A stretch of DNA of 64,000 bases from Sphingomonadales bacterium (GTDB taxonomy: Bacteria; Pseudomonadota; Alphaproteobacteria; Sphingomonadales; Sphingomonadaceae), in assembly GCA_016707885.1 (NCBI GenBank), contig JADJGU010000008.1:26950-90949 (forward strand). Reading direction: 5' to 3'. The first letter of the stretch is position 1; every line of letters starts with the position of its first letter. The position numbers were made by a program, and so were the translations under genes. Shown here piece after piece: positions 1-8,564 of the stretch. A model generated the notes under the pieces. That model had not been told where the DNA came from. It did no database searches and saw nothing but the letters and a program-made list of their open reading frames with translations.

Positions 1-537
1 CGCAAGCCAGCAATTGTGCGCGCGCCCGTCGGCCAACCCGAAGTCACAGCCTCAACCCCCATATTCGACAGTCCGCTATATGACAGCGCGGCGCAAAGTG
101 GGCTGCGAGCTATCGCCAATGCAGACCGTCAATTTGACGCACCTCTGTTTGTTGAAGGCGCGAAATCGGCCTATGGCATGATCCTCGAGGCATATTGGAA
201 GGGGGAGAAAGACAAGCTTCGCTTCCTCTGCGACGACGATGTGTATGAGAGCTTTTCTGCAGCTATCGATGATCGCGCATCGCGCGGAGAGACGTTGGAA
301 AACCGCCTCGTGCGGATCGAAGAGGCGCGCATTGTTGACGCCAGCTATGATCATCCCATGGCACGGATTGCAGTTCGCTTTGATGCCGATATCGCTGCAC
401 TGATCAAGGATTCCGATGGCCGCGTCATCGGTGGGTCGATGACGGATGCGGTTGAAACGCACGATGTGTGGACCTTCTTCCGCGATGTTAAATCAGGCGA
501 CCGCAACTGGAAGCTTGACGAAACCGACTCTGTCTGA
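1..537 (+). CDS. Tim44/TimA-like domain protein, 5'-truncated
   Basis: The reading frame is open from the first base of the window, so the N-terminus lies outside it; the GTG at 16 is probably internal. The remaining 170-odd residues match the C-terminal Tim44-like domain of alphaproteobacterial TimA-type proteins: a helix with the pattern AYGMILEAYWKGEKDKL, then a 'DDDVYESF' segment, then alternating strands ending in a conserved tryptophan (VWTFFRDV). Family members are membrane-tethered adaptor-like proteins; the membrane anchor would be in the missing part. The gene sits just before mltA, an order common in sphingomonads. The family call is by domain pattern; the function is not established. 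Confidence 0.8.
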   Translation, partial: RKPAIVRAPVGQPEVTASTPIFDSPLYDSAAQSGLRAIANADRQFDAPLFVEGAKSAYGMILEAYWKGEKDKLRFLCDDDVYESFSAAIDDRASRGETLENRLVRIEEARIVDASYDHPMARIAVRFDADIAALIKDSDGRVIGGSMTDAVETHDVWTFFRDVKSGDRNWKLDETDSV

Positions 538-550
538 TTCACCCCGGGGC

Positions 551-1786
551 ATGAAAAGCCCTGTCTTCGCGCTCGCTCTGTCGACCCTTCTGCTATCCGC
601 TTGTTCGGGCGGGATCATTCCGAAGGGCGGTGCTGCAGCGCCCTCTACAACACCCGCGCCGGATGTGGCCGCTAAGCCGGTTCCGTCAACGCCCGTGCCG
701 CCCATAGCTGCGGCTGCGGCGACAGGTGAAATCCTGAACGCGGCCAGTGCGGGGCTAGTTCGAGGGCCAGCCATTGGTGGCCTAAGCGTCGATCCGCGCA
801 AAACCAATCTGGCGCTCGCTTCTTTCCGCACCTCATGCCCAGGCCTGCTCAAGCGCACAGACAATTCCGGTTTGACGCAGGGCAGCGACTGGCAGGATGC
901 GTGCGACGCGGTGAAGACATGGACCGGCGATGCGATCTCCTTCTTTGCGACCTATATGGATGCCGTGCAGGTGGGCGAAGGCAAGGCCTTTGTCACCGGC
1001 TATTTCGAGCCTGAAATTGCTGGTTCGCGCACGAAGCAACAGGGTTATGACGTCGCCATCTACAAGCGCCCCGCCGATTTGATCGACGTCGATCTTGGCC
1101 TGTTTTCAGATGATCTGAAGGGTAAGTCCATCCGTGGCAAGGTGCAGGGGACGAAGTTCATCCCCTACGACGAGCGCGCCGCGATCGTCGATGGCTCGTT
1201 GGCTGGACGCGGGCTGGAAATTGCTTGGGCGGCTGACCCGATAGAATTCTTCTTCCTGCAGATTCAGGGGTCGGGTCGATTGCGCCTGCCCGATGGTGGG
1301 GTGATGCGCATAGGTTATGATAGCCAGAACGGGCGCGGCTATACAGGCATCGGGCGGCTGATGAAGGATCGCGGGCTGATTACCGACGGTTCGATGCAGG
1401 GTATTGTCAAATATCTGCGCGAAAACCCCGAAGAGGGGAAGAAGATCATGAACGAGAACAAAAGCTTCATCTTCTTCCGCGAACTGACCGGGGCAGGGCC
1501 GCTTGGCGCGATGGGCTATCCGGTGGTGGGTGAGGCGAGCGTTGCCGTCGACCCGAAATATGTGCCGCTGGGCGCGCCCGTCTGGTTGTCGCTCGACCGC
1601 GCCGAACCCAATGGCGTGTGGGTGGCCCAGGACACCGGAGGTGCCATCAAGGGTGCAAACCGGTTTGACAGCTTTTGGGGCGCGGGTGATCGTGCCCGAG
1701 CGATTGCAGGCGGTATGTCGGCGCGGGGCAGTGCCTTGCTCTTCCTGCCCAAGGCCGCAGTCGCGCGCCTCATCCCGACCCAATAA
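551..1786 (+). CDS. mltA: Membrane-bound lytic murein transglycosylase A
   Basis: A 411-residue lipoprotein that cleaves peptidoglycan glycan strands to give 1,6-anhydromuropeptides. I chose the ATG at 551 because it begins a lipoprotein signal with lipobox L-S-A-C (Cys18). A low-complexity Pro/Ala linker follows to about residue 60. The MltA barrel is seen in 'VTGYFEP' and 'FFLQIQGSGRL', and the C-terminal 3D domain in 'VAQDTGGAIKG.NRFDSFWG', which carries the conserved aspartates. It starts 13 bases after the Tim44-like gene and its stop overlaps the Smr start by one base (TAATG), so the three genes probably share a transcript. Confidence 0.93.
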   Translation: MKSPVFALALSTLLLSACSGGIIPKGGAAAPSTTPAPDVAAKPVPSTPVPPIAAAAATGEILNAASAGLVRGPAIGGLSVDPRKTNLALASFRTSCPGLLKRTDNSGLTQGSDWQDACDAVKTWTGDAISFFATYMDAVQVGEGKAFVTGYFEPEIAGSRTKQQGYDVAIYKRPADLIDVDLGLFSDDLKGKSIRGKVQGTKFIPYDERAAIVDGSLAGRGLEIAWAADPIEFFFLQIQGSGRLRLPDGGVMRIGYDSQNGRGYTGIGRLMKDRGLITDGSMQGIVKYLRENPEEGKKIMNENKSFIFFRELTGAGPLGAMGYPVVGEASVAVDPKYVPLGAPVWLSLDRAEPNGVWVAQDTGGAIKGANRFDSFWGAGDRARAIAGGMSARGSALLFLPKAAVARLIPTQ

Positions 1787-2328
1787 TGGCACGCCGCCTC
1801 CATCCGGAGGAGCGGAGCCTTTGGAACCGCGTCGTCGAAACGGTAAAGCCATTGCATCCGGTGAAGGTGGCACTGCACCCGCATCCGATTGATGAAGCGC
1901 CCAAGGCAAAGCCTGCAGAGCCGAAAGCGGCGAAGCCAAAGCTTAAGTCCAGCGCCGTCCGTACCCCCGCCAATCTGCCCAAACCGATCGACAGCAATCT
2001 CGATTCGCACTGGGACCGGCGCTTTCACAAAGGCGCGGTGATTCCCGATATCAGCATCGATCTGCACGGGCAGGGGCTGGCTGGTGCGCATGCAAGGCTC
2101 GACAACACGCTCGAGCAAGCCATTCATCAGCGGCTACGCGTGGTGCTACTCGTCACCGGCAAGGCGCGCGCGCATGACCGGGCGAGCGGTTCAGGCAGAG
2201 GTGCCATTGCCGCTGTGGTACGTGACTGGCTCGCGGCTTCGCGCCATTCGTCGCATATCGCCGCCGTCAGGCAGGCCCACCCACGTCATGGCGGGAACGG
2301 AGCCTTGTATATTGTGCTGAAACGTTAG
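1786..2328 (+). CDS. Smr/MutS2-type domain protein
   Basis: A 180-residue protein with a basic, Lys/Ala/Pro-rich N-terminal half and a C-terminal Smr domain (about residues 80-180). The Smr signatures are 'SIDLHGQGLAGAHARL', 'LLVTGKA' and 'HPRHGGNGALYIVLK'. Smr domains are nicking endonucleases or nucleic-acid binders; stand-alone proteturns of this size have no settled role. The start codon overlaps the mltA stop (TAATG), so it is translationally coupled. Its end overlaps the convergent dapE gene by 4 bases. Confidence 0.88.
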   Translation: MARRLHPEERSLWNRVVETVKPLHPVKVALHPHPIDEAPKAKPAEPKAAKPKLKSSAVRTPANLPKPIDSNLDSHWDRRFHKGAVIPDISIDLHGQGLAGAHARLDNTLEQAIHQRLRVVLLVTGKARAHDRASGSGRGAIAAVVRDWLAASRHSSHIAAVRQAHPRHGGNGALYIVLKR

Positions 2329-3464
2329 GCGGCTAGCAACCGAAGTGTCACTCGCCGGTAAATCTCTGTCAGCGCATCTAGGTCGGCAATCGCCACCGCT
2401 TCGTCCAGCTTGTGCATTGTCGCGTTGCACAGACCAAATTCAACGACAGGACACAGTTTGGAGAGGAAACGCGCGTCGGACGTGCCGCCGGTGGTCGAGG
2501 CCTCAGGTGCAATACCAGTAACTTCCTCTACCACGGCTGCCATCGTTTCCGAAAGCTCACCCGGCGGTGTCAGGAAAGCCTCACCCGAAATCATTGCCTT
2601 CAGCGTGCCGCTACCTTGTTCGACGATACCGCGGATCAATTCGACCAGGCTCTCTCCGCTGTGCAGATCGTTGAAGCGGATAGAAAGCCGCGCCAGCGCC
2701 TTGGAGGGGATCACATTGGTCGCCGGATTGCCGGTGTGCAGTTCGGTGATTTCGATATTGCTCGGCTGGAAAAATTCGGTGCCTTCATCAAGGATAATCG
2801 CCTTGATCTGCGCAAGGATTGCCACCAGCCGGGGGATCGGGTTGTCGGCAAGATGCGGGTAAGCGACATGGCCCTGCGTGCCTTCGACGGTGATCCACAT
2901 ATTCACCGAACCGCGCCGCCCGACCTTCATCATGTCGCCCAATCGGTTGACGCTTGTTGGCTCACCGACAAGGCACAGGTCGGGCAAGGTGCCGCGTGCT
3001 TTCATATAATCGATCAACGCACGGGTGCCGTGGATGGCAGGGCCTTCTTCGTCGCCGGTTATGATCAGGCTTATAGTGCCCGCATCGTCCGGAACATCGT
3101 GCAAGGCAGCAACGAAGGCCGCAATGCTGCCTTTCATATCGACCGCACCGCGCCCGTAAAGCAGATCGCCCTTTACGACGGGTTCAAATGGCCCGCTAGA
3201 CCAGCCCTCTCCCGGCGGCACCACGTCGAGATGCCCGGCAAATGCAAAATGGCGGCCACTTTTTCCACGGATTGCGAACAGGTTTTCCACAGGCCCGCCA
3301 TGCGCCGGATCGGGGTCGTCTGCGCCTGCAACGAAACGCTCGACGGTAAAGCCCAATGGCAGCAGAATAGACTCCATCGCATCGAAAACACTACCGCAAG
3401 CGGGCGATATGCTTTCGCAGGCCATCAGGCGTTGGGCATAGTCGAGGGCAAGGCTGTCAATCAT
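2325..3464 (-). CDS. dapE: Succinyl-diaminopimelate desuccinylase
   Basis: An M20-family zinc hydrolase that converts N-succinyl-L,L-diaminopimelate to L,L-diaminopimelate and succinate in lysine and peptidoglycan synthesis. Visible motifs are 'GHLDVVPPG' (metal His and Asp), 'GRGAVDMKG' (bridging Asp), 'TGDEEGPA' (catalytic Glu and metal Glu) and 'GGTSDARF' near the C-terminus. The length, 379 residues, fits the family. The ATG at 3464 is preferred over a GTG at 3470. It is convergent with the Smr gene (4-base overlap) and not in an obvious operon. Confidence 0.93.
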   Translation of the reverse strand: MIDSLALDYAQRLMACESISPACGSVFDAMESILLPLGFTVERFVAGADDPDPAHGGPVENLFAIRGKSGRHFAFAGHLDVVPPGEGWSSGPFEPVVKGDLLYGRGAVDMKGSIAAFVAALHDVPDDAGTISLIITGDEEGPAIHGTRALIDYMKARGTLPDLCLVGEPTSVNRLGDMMKVGRRGSVNMWITVEGTQGHVAYPHLADNPIPRLVAILAQIKAIILDEGTEFFQPSNIEITELHTGNPATNVIPSKALARLSIRFNDLHSGESLVELIRGIVEQGSGTLKAMISGEAFLTPPGELSETMAAVVEEVTGIAPEASTTGGTSDARFLSKLCPVVEFGLCNATMHKLDEAVAIADLDALTEIYRRVTLRLLAA

Positions 3465-3520
3465 TTGCACCGCATGGCAATCGCGCTATGTTTTGTCCAT
3501 AAAATCTGGACGGAAACAAC

Positions 3521-3985
3521 ATGCCCAAAATTCATATCGAGGCGATCCCGCAATCGAACGCCACCGGCTACCCCGAGCCGTTCGACAAAGAGGTTGAGGG
3601 CCGTTGGTGGCGTAGGCTCGCGCCGGTTGCTGGCTTGACGCTGATGGGGGCCAGCCATGTGGTGCTGAAACCCGGCGGTTGGTCCTCGCATCGCCATTGG
3701 CACGAAAGCGAGGACGAGATGGTCATCATGCTCGCGGGCGAGGCTGTGCTGATCGAGGATGATGGGGAGACTGTCATGCGCGCCGGCGACGTGGCGGCCT
3801 GGCCAGCGGGTGTGCGCAATGGCCACCATATGATCAACCGAAGCGATGCAGACTGCAGTTTCATCGCAATCGGCGTGGGTGATCGCTCGACTGGTGGCGG
3901 CTATTCAGACATCGACATGATGTTCAGCGAGGAACATTATTACCACAAAGATGGTACGCTGTATCCGACGAAACGAATGAAGTGA
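3521..3985 (+). CDS. Cupin-domain protein
   Basis: A 154-residue single-domain cupin. The metal-binding motif 1 is visible as 'HRHWHESEDEMVIMLAGEAVL' (two or three His plus a Glu), and motif 2 as 'AGDVAAWPAGVRNGHHMINRS'. Residues 111-154 carry Tyr/His-rich sequence ending in a basic tail. Proteins of this type include sugar-binding and oxygenase-like cupins; the substrate cannot be told from sequence. It is transcribed divergently from dapE with a 56-base spacer that must hold both promoters. Confidence 0.85.
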   Translation: MPKIHIEAIPQSNATGYPEPFDKEVEGRWWRRLAPVAGLTLMGASHVVLKPGGWSSHRHWHESEDEMVIMLAGEAVLIEDDGETVMRAGDVAAWPAGVRNGHHMINRSDADCSFIAIGVGDRSTGGGYSDIDMMFSEEHYYHKDGTLYPTKRMK

Positions 3986-4007
3986 GGACACGTCCACACT
4001 AAGGGCG

Positions 4008-4679
4008 TTACTTGCTCGGTTCACTTTCGAATTTGGCGATGACCCATTCTTCTTCTTGTGCCGCCTGATACCATTCCTCCATCCAGGGATGGGCAAGAAT
4101 GGCCTCGATATAGCTTTGCGCAAAGCCGGGCAGGGTGAAGCCATAAGTGACAAAGCGGGTTACGATCGGTGCGTACATAATGTCCGCGGCGCTATAGGTT
4201 CCGAAGAGATAGGGGCCTTCGCTGCCGAAGCGGGCGCGTGCCTCTGCCCACAAACCAAGGATTCGAAGCGCATCGTTGCGTGTTTCCTCGGATATGGTCA
4301 TGCCTTCATAGGTTTTGCGCAGGTTCATTGGGCATTCGCGGCGCAATGGCAGAAATCCGGAGTGCATCTCTGCCGCCATGGCCCGCGCCATGCCGCGCGC
4401 AACATCACCCTTTGGCCAGAAACGCTCACGACCGACCTTGTCGGCGAGATATTCGAGTATAGCGAGACTGTCCCAGATCACCGCGTCACCATCCCACAAA
4501 ATCGGAACCTTGCCCGATGACGGTGCCAGATCTTCCTCGCGTTTCCGCTCGTCCCAAGTCGCGTCGTAAAGCGGGACTGTCATTTCATCGAAATGCAACC
4601 CCGATTGCTTGCACGCCAGCCAGCCACGTAGCGACCAGCTGGAATAGGCCTTGTTTCCGATGATCAGTTTGAGTGTCAT
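4008..4679 (-). CDS. Glutathione S-transferase family protein
   Basis: A 223-residue cytosolic GST. The thioredoxin-like N-terminal domain (residues 1-80) shows 'NKAYSSWSLRGWLACKQSG', then the cis-proline turn 'SGKVPILWDGD' and 'IWDSLAILEYLADK' for glutathione binding; the all-helical C-terminal domain follows. The sequence resembles the YfcF/maleylacetoacetate-isomerase-like side of the superfamily, but no substrate can be named. Its start overlaps the engB stop by 4 bases (ATGA), so it is the last gene of the rpmH-engB transcript. Confidence 0.88.
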   Translation of the reverse strand: MTLKLIIGNKAYSSWSLRGWLACKQSGLHFDEMTVPLYDATWDERKREEDLAPSSGKVPILWDGDAVIWDSLAILEYLADKVGRERFWPKGDVARGMARAMAAEMHSGFLPLRRECPMNLRKTYEGMTISEETRNDALRILGLWAEARARFGSEGPYLFGTYSAADIMYAPIVTRFVTYGFTLPGFAQSYIEAILAHPWMEEWYQAAQEEEWVIAKFESEPSK

Positions 4680-5287
4680 GACCGAATGGCTTCTAGCACC
4701 GCCTCACGCAACGCATCAATCCCGCCCTTTTTCTCCGCAGATGTAGCGCAAATCAGTGGGAAAGCCGCGCTATGCTTGCGCAGTTCCTCAAGCGTGGCGG
4801 CTTCAACGGCTGCTAACTCGCTGGCCTTGATCTTGTCGGTCTTTGTCAGGACTATGCGATAGCTGACAGCGGCGCCGTCGAGCATCTTCATAATCTCGCG
4901 GTCGACCTCCTTGATGCCGTGGCGGCTGTCGATCAGGAGGAAGGCGCGTTTCAGCACCTGACGCCCGCGCAGATAGTCGTTCACCAGATAGCGCCACTTT
5001 TGCACCGTTTTCAGCGGGGCCTTGGCATAGCCATAGCCGGGCATGTCGCAGATGCGGAAGATCGGCGGCTCGCCGACATCGAAAAAATTCAGCTCCTGCG
5101 TACGCCCCGGTGTGTTCGATGCGCGCGCCAGACCATTGCGGTTGACCAGCGCGTTAATCAGGCTCGACTTGCCGACGTTCGAACGGCCCGCAAAGGCGAT
5201 TTCGGGAACATCCGCATCGGGCAGGAATTCAAGACCAGGGGCCGACTTCAGAAAGTTGACTGGGCCTGAGAAAATTTTTGTGTCCAT
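4676..5287 (-). CDS. engB: Ribosome-biogenesis GTPase EngB/YsxC
   Basis: A 203-residue TRAFAC GTPase needed for 50S subunit assembly. G motifs are visible: G1 'GRSNVGKSSLIN', G2-region 'NTPGRTQELNFF', G3 'DMPGYG', G4 'TKTDK' and G5 'ATSAEKKG'. Length fits the family. The gene lies 167 bases downstream of yidC, separated by palindromic repeats, and is translationally coupled to the following GST gene. The order rpmH-rnpA-yidD-yidC-engB is a conserved proteobacterial arrangement. Confidence 0.95.
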   Translation of the reverse strand: MDTKIFSGPVNFLKSAPGLEFLPDADVPEIAFAGRSNVGKSSLINALVNRNGLARASNTPGRTQELNFFDVGEPPIFRICDMPGYGYAKAPLKTVQKWRYLVNDYLRGRQVLKRAFLLIDSRHGIKEVDREIMKMLDGAAVSYRIVLTKTDKIKASELAAVEAATLEELRKHSAAFPLICATSAEKKGGIDALREAVLEAIRS

Positions 5288-5304
5288 ATACTTGCCTCTT
5301 TCAT

Positions 5305-5444
5305 CCTCTCCTCTTCAGGGGAGAGGCAACGAGACTTGGTCTTGCATCGCAAGGCCTAGTCGCAGTCGGAGAGGGGCCCCTCTCCAAGCGCGGCTAGCTG
5401 CAGGAGCAGCAAGCCTTGCTACCCTCTCCCCCGGAAGCGGAGAG
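5305..5444. repeat. Cluster of three GC-rich palindromic repeats
   Basis: Three hairpin-forming units lie between yidC and engB. Unit 1 (5305-5326) pairs CCTCTCC with GGAGAGG. Unit 2 (5368-5385) is a perfect 18-base palindrome, GGAGAGGGGCCCCTCTCC. Unit 3 (5424-5444) pairs CTCTCC with GGAGAG. They share the CTCTCC/GGAGAG core and look like a REP-type intergenic family. In this position they could stabilise or attenuate the yidC-engB transcript. Confidence 0.75.
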
Positions 5445-5454
5445 CTGTTGTATC

Positions 5455-7227
5455 TTAAGCCTTCGCCTTTTTCTTTTCGGCCTCTTCCTTTGCCATCTGC
5501 TCCTTCAGGATCGGATGCTTGGCATAGAGCCATTTCTGCTGACCGATCGAGATCAGGTTTGAAACCACCCAGTAGAGCTGCAGGCCAGCCGCGAAAGGTG
5601 CCATGATGAACATCAGGAACCAAGGCATTATCGCAAAGACCTGCTTCTGCACTTCGTCCATCGGTTGCGGATTCAGTCGCTGCATCAGCCACATTGTGAT
5701 GCCGAGCAGGATGGGCAGGATACCAATGGCCAGAAATGCCGGGGGCGTGAATGGTAATAGGCCAAACAGGTTGATCGGGGTCAGTGGATCGGGTGCGGAC
5801 AGGTCCTTCAGCCACAGCGCGAACGGTTGGTGCCGCATTTCGACCGTCAGCATCAGAATCTTGTACAATGCGAAGAAGATAGGGATTTGTAGCAGGATAG
5901 GAAGACAACCAGCCAGCGGGTTGATCTTTTCTTCCTGATACAGCTTCATCATTTCCTGCTGTAGCTTCGGTTTGTCGTCCTTATAGCGTTCCTGCAGCAC
6001 CTTCATCTTAGGCTGCACTGCCCGCATCCCTGCCATCGAAGCAAACTGCTTTTGGGCGACAGGGAACATGAAGATGCGGACAATAATCGTCAGCGCGATG
6101 ATTGCTACGCCGAAATTACCGAACAGGTCGAACAGCCAGAGCAATATGGTCAGGAACGGAATGGCGATGAACCAGAACCAGCCCCAATCGATCGAATAAT
6201 CGAGATAGGGGATGCCAATCTTGTCGGTGTAGGCGCGCAGTTCCTCAAATTCCTTGGCTCCTGCAAACAGCCGCGATGTTTGCGCAGCCGATTTGCCAGC
6301 TTCGACCGCAGTCAATTGTGCATTACGCACATTCGCCCAATTATATCCGTCTTGCGATTTGAATTCAGCCTTGACCGGAATTTTCTGGTCGGGGATCAAT
6401 GCAGCCAGCCAATATTTGTCGGTCATGCCGTTCCACCCGCCGGTGGTGGCAAAGCTTACCTTGCCGTCGGGCGCTTCGGCGACCTGATCATAGCCCCAGT
6501 CATAATTCGGTTTGCCGTCGAATACACCTATAGGGCCAATGTGAATCTGGGTGAAAATCGATCCACCCTTGGTGGCGTCTTTGGGTTTGCCTTTGCGGCT
6601 GATGATGCCGAAGGGCGCGACATTCGCGGTCGGTAGTCCGGCAGCGTTGCTGAACCGCTGCTCGGCCGTCAGCATATAATGTTCGTCAATCGATAGCTTG
6701 ATTTCGAAACTTTGGCCTTCGGGATTGGTCCAGGTCAAGCTGACTGGAGTCGCAGGCGTCAGCTTGGTTGCGCTAGCGGTCCAAAGCGTCTTGTCAGTCG
6801 GGAAAGTTGCGCCATTGCCAGTCCAACCAAAGCGGGCGAAATAGGAATTGGATGTAGCGGAGGGCGCGAACAGTCGAACCGGCGGCGACTTTTTGGAGAG
6901 CTCTTCACGATGGGCAAGCAGGACGAGATCGTCGATGCGCGCTCCTTCGAGATTGATCGAGCCTTTCAGCTTCGGCGTTTCGACAATTACGCGAGGCGCA
7001 GCTGATAGGGCTGTGGGTAGAGACACCTGCTTGGCAGGTGTCGCGGCTGTCGCGAAATCAGTGCCATCCGAACTCGCACCTGTAGGCTTCGTGGTGCTAG
7101 CCGTGGTTGAAGTCGATGTCGCAGTAGGCGGCGGAGTCGGGAAAAACATGTTCGCGACATAAGGCCAGCCGAAAAGGATGAGGCCCGTCAGCAGCACAGC
7201 CAGAATGATATTACGCCGGTCTTCCAC
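5455..7227 (-). CDS. yidC: Membrane protein insertase YidC
   Basis: A 590-residue inner-membrane insertase/chaperone of the YidC/Oxa1/Alb3 family. The gene starts at a GTG. An N-terminal membrane anchor (about residues 8-30) is followed by a Thr/Ala-rich linker, a large periplasmic domain (about 60-340) and a C-terminal bundle of five helices with 'WPVAQKQFASMAGMRAVQPKMKVLQERYKDD'-type family sequence beginning near residue 390. The positively charged cytoplasmic tail (KKKAKA) fits ribosome contact. It follows yidD by 47 bases. The length is typical for Gram-negative YidC. Confidence 0.95.
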   Translation of the reverse strand: MEDRRNIILAVLLTGLILFGWPYVANMFFPTPPPTATSTSTTASTTKPTGASSDGTDFATAATPAKQVSLPTALSAAPRVIVETPKLKGSINLEGARIDDLVLLAHREELSKKSPPVRLFAPSATSNSYFARFGWTGNGATFPTDKTLWTASATKLTPATPVSLTWTNPEGQSFEIKLSIDEHYMLTAEQRFSNAAGLPTANVAPFGIISRKGKPKDATKGGSIFTQIHIGPIGVFDGKPNYDWGYDQVAEAPDGKVSFATTGGWNGMTDKYWLAALIPDQKIPVKAEFKSQDGYNWANVRNAQLTAVEAGKSAAQTSRLFAGAKEFEELRAYTDKIGIPYLDYSIDWGWFWFIAIPFLTILLWLFDLFGNFGVAIIALTIIVRIFMFPVAQKQFASMAGMRAVQPKMKVLQERYKDDKPKLQQEMMKLYQEEKINPLAGCLPILLQIPIFFALYKILMLTVEMRHQPFALWLKDLSAPDPLTPINLFGLLPFTPPAFLAIGILPILLGITMWLMQRLNPQPMDEVQKQVFAIMPWFLMFIMAPFAAGLQLYWVVSNLISIGQQKWLYAKHPILKEQMAKEEAEKKKAKA

Positions 7228-7274
7228 TCAAAAATTCCCTGTTATTTCAATGTCTGGATCATATGTTGAACACA

Positions 7275-7487
7275 TTAGGGCACCGGATCATATCCGTGCC
7301 CGCCCCAAGGATTGCAGCGCAATAGCCGTTTCAGCGCCAGCCAGCCACCCTTAATCGCGCCATGTTTCTGCAAAGCCTCTATCGCATAAGACGAACAGCT
7401 TGGTGCGTAACGGCAGGTCGGTGGCAGGATGCGCGACGGCCCCAACTGCCAACCACGGGCGATGAGGATGAAGAGCTTGGCGATCAT
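7275..7487 (-). CDS. yidD: Membrane protein insertion efficiency factor YidD
   Basis: A 70-residue protein with the full YidD signature: an amphipathic N-terminus, 'PPTCRYAPSCSSYAIEAL', 'HGAIKGGWLALKRLLRCNPW' and 'GGHGYDPVP' at the end. It assists YidC-dependent insertion. The start overlaps the rnpA stop by 4 bases (ATGA), so translation is coupled, as in many bacteria. Confidence 0.96.
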   Translation of the reverse strand: MIAKLFILIARGWQLGPSRILPPTCRYAPSCSSYAIEALQKHGAIKGGWLALKRLLRCNPWGGHGYDPVP

Positions 7488-7819
7488 GAAGCCAGCTTCC
7501 GAAATGCCTTGGTCATATCCTCACGCAGCAGGCTGAAATCGCGCTCGATTCCTCCGTCTCTGCCAATGAGGATATGGTCGGCTCCGGCCTTTCCCAATTC
7601 GGGCAGTAACTCCGCTGCAAGTTCGCGGAAACGGCGACGCATGCGGTTGCGCACAACCGCATTGCCAACCTTCTTAGTGATGGTGATGCCTAGCCGCTTG
7701 GCCGGGGCGTCATCGCGCCGGTCGTGCACCAGCAAAACGAAACCGGGAGTAGCATAGCGCTTCCCCCGGTTGGCAGCCAGAAACTCCGGCCTTTTTTTGA
7801 TAACAGTGTAACCGCGCAT
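7484..7819 (-). CDS. rnpA: Ribonuclease P protein component
   Basis: A 111-residue basic protein that binds the RNase P RNA for tRNA 5' processing. The start is set at the ATG at 7819, giving 'MRGYTVIKKRPEFLAANRG'; the open frame runs further upstream but through rpmH. The RNR motif is intact (KKVGNAVVRNRMRRRFRE). It lies 26 bases downstream of rpmH and overlaps yidD by 4 bases. Confidence 0.95.
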   Translation of the reverse strand: MRGYTVIKKRPEFLAANRGKRYATPGFVLLVHDRRDDAPAKRLGITITKKVGNAVVRNRMRRRFRELAAELLPELGKAGADHILIGRDGGIERDFSLLREDMTKAFRKLAS

Positions 7820-7845
7820 GTCGCGGCTACCGCAAGGCGCCCGGC

Positions 7846-7980
7846 TTAGGCCGAGAGCTTCTTGCGACCGCGTGCGCGGCGACCGTTCAGGATCGCGCGA
7901 CCGGCAGCGGTCGACATGCGGAGACGGAAACCGTGACGGCGAGCGCGCACAAGATTGCTCGGTTGAAAGGTGCGCTTCAT
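7846..7980 (-). CDS. rpmH: 50S ribosomal protein L34
   Basis: A 44-codon gene translated by hand from the minus strand. It begins MKRTFQPSNLVRARRHGF and ends GRKKLSA, the near-invariant L34 pattern. It is the first gene of the rnpA-yidD-yidC-engB cluster. The 115 bases upstream (7981-8095) should hold the operon promoter. This gene is below the length at which simple ORF searches usually report. Confidence 0.97.
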   Translation of the reverse strand: MKRTFQPSNLVRARRHGFRLRMSTAAGRAILNGRRARGRKKLSA

Positions 7981-8095
7981 GGCTCAAATCCTCAATAAAA
8001 TCAGCAATTGGAATAAAAACAGCCGCCGAATCTCTACGGCGACCGCCTGTGTTGAGCGGGCCTTTATGGTTTAGGCGGGTAAAAGTCAACATCAC

Positions 8096-8428
8096 TCAGG
8101 GCAGTTTTTGGCCAAAATCGTCGCGCCGGAACAGCCGCATCAGGTCCCGTCCGATGGGTGGGAAGGGCGGACGCGTCTTGAACCGCTTCCGCCGCATCGC
8201 CCAATTGGCCCATTCGCCATATTCTGGATGATGTTTGCTAACGCGCGCATAGCGTCGTTTGGCCCAGAGCGAATTTTTTAGGACCAGCGCAAGGCCGATG
8301 GGGAAGAGTATCAGCCCGCCCGGCCCTGGCAGCCATCCAATCAACGGCGCCAGGATCATCAGGAACCAGCCCAGCACGATCATCGCCCATTGGAAGGAGC
8401 GGTTTTCGGAGAGCTTGCGCGCGGCCAT
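8096..8428 (-). CDS. PGPGW-type small membrane protein
   Basis: A 110-residue protein with two predicted membrane helices (about residues 15-33 and 38-52) around the motif 'GWLPGPGGLILFPIGLALVLKNS', which matches the PGPGW family of putative transmembrane proteins. The rest is a basic cytoplasmic tail rich in Arg/Lys and Trp. Function is unknown. It is upstream of rpmH on the same strand, but the gap makes co-transcription uncertain. Confidence 0.75.
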   Translation of the reverse strand: MAARKLSENRSFQWAMIVLGWFLMILAPLIGWLPGPGGLILFPIGLALVLKNSLWAKRRYARVSKHHPEYGEWANWAMRRKRFKTRPPFPPIGRDLMRLFRRDDFGQKLP

Positions 8429-8472
8429 GGAGGGGATGTGGGGTCACATTTCCATTAATACAAGCGCACGTC

Positions 8473-8551
8473 GCCCCAGCGAAGGCTGGGGCCGCTAGAA
8501 GTTTACAGAGACGGTTGGGTAAAACTACGTCGGCCCCAGCCTGCGCAGGGG
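8473..8551. repeat. Two GC-rich palindromic repeat units
   Basis: Unit 1 (8473-8492) pairs GCCCCAGC with GCTGGGGC around a GAAG loop. Unit 2 (8534-8551) has CCCC and GGGG around the perfect palindrome CCTGCGCAGG. The motif 'CCCAGC-GAAG-GCTGGG' is the kind of intergenic repeat common in sphingomonad genomes (from memory, not searched). They lie between the PGPGW gene and the end of the SRPBCC operon and may serve as its terminator. Confidence 0.75.
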
Positions 8552-8564
8552 AAATGTTTGGTCC

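Noticed and set aside
2412..3638. Long plus-strand frame antisense to dapE and into the cupin
   Set aside because: It is the mirror of a GC-rich conserved gene with no domain of its own.
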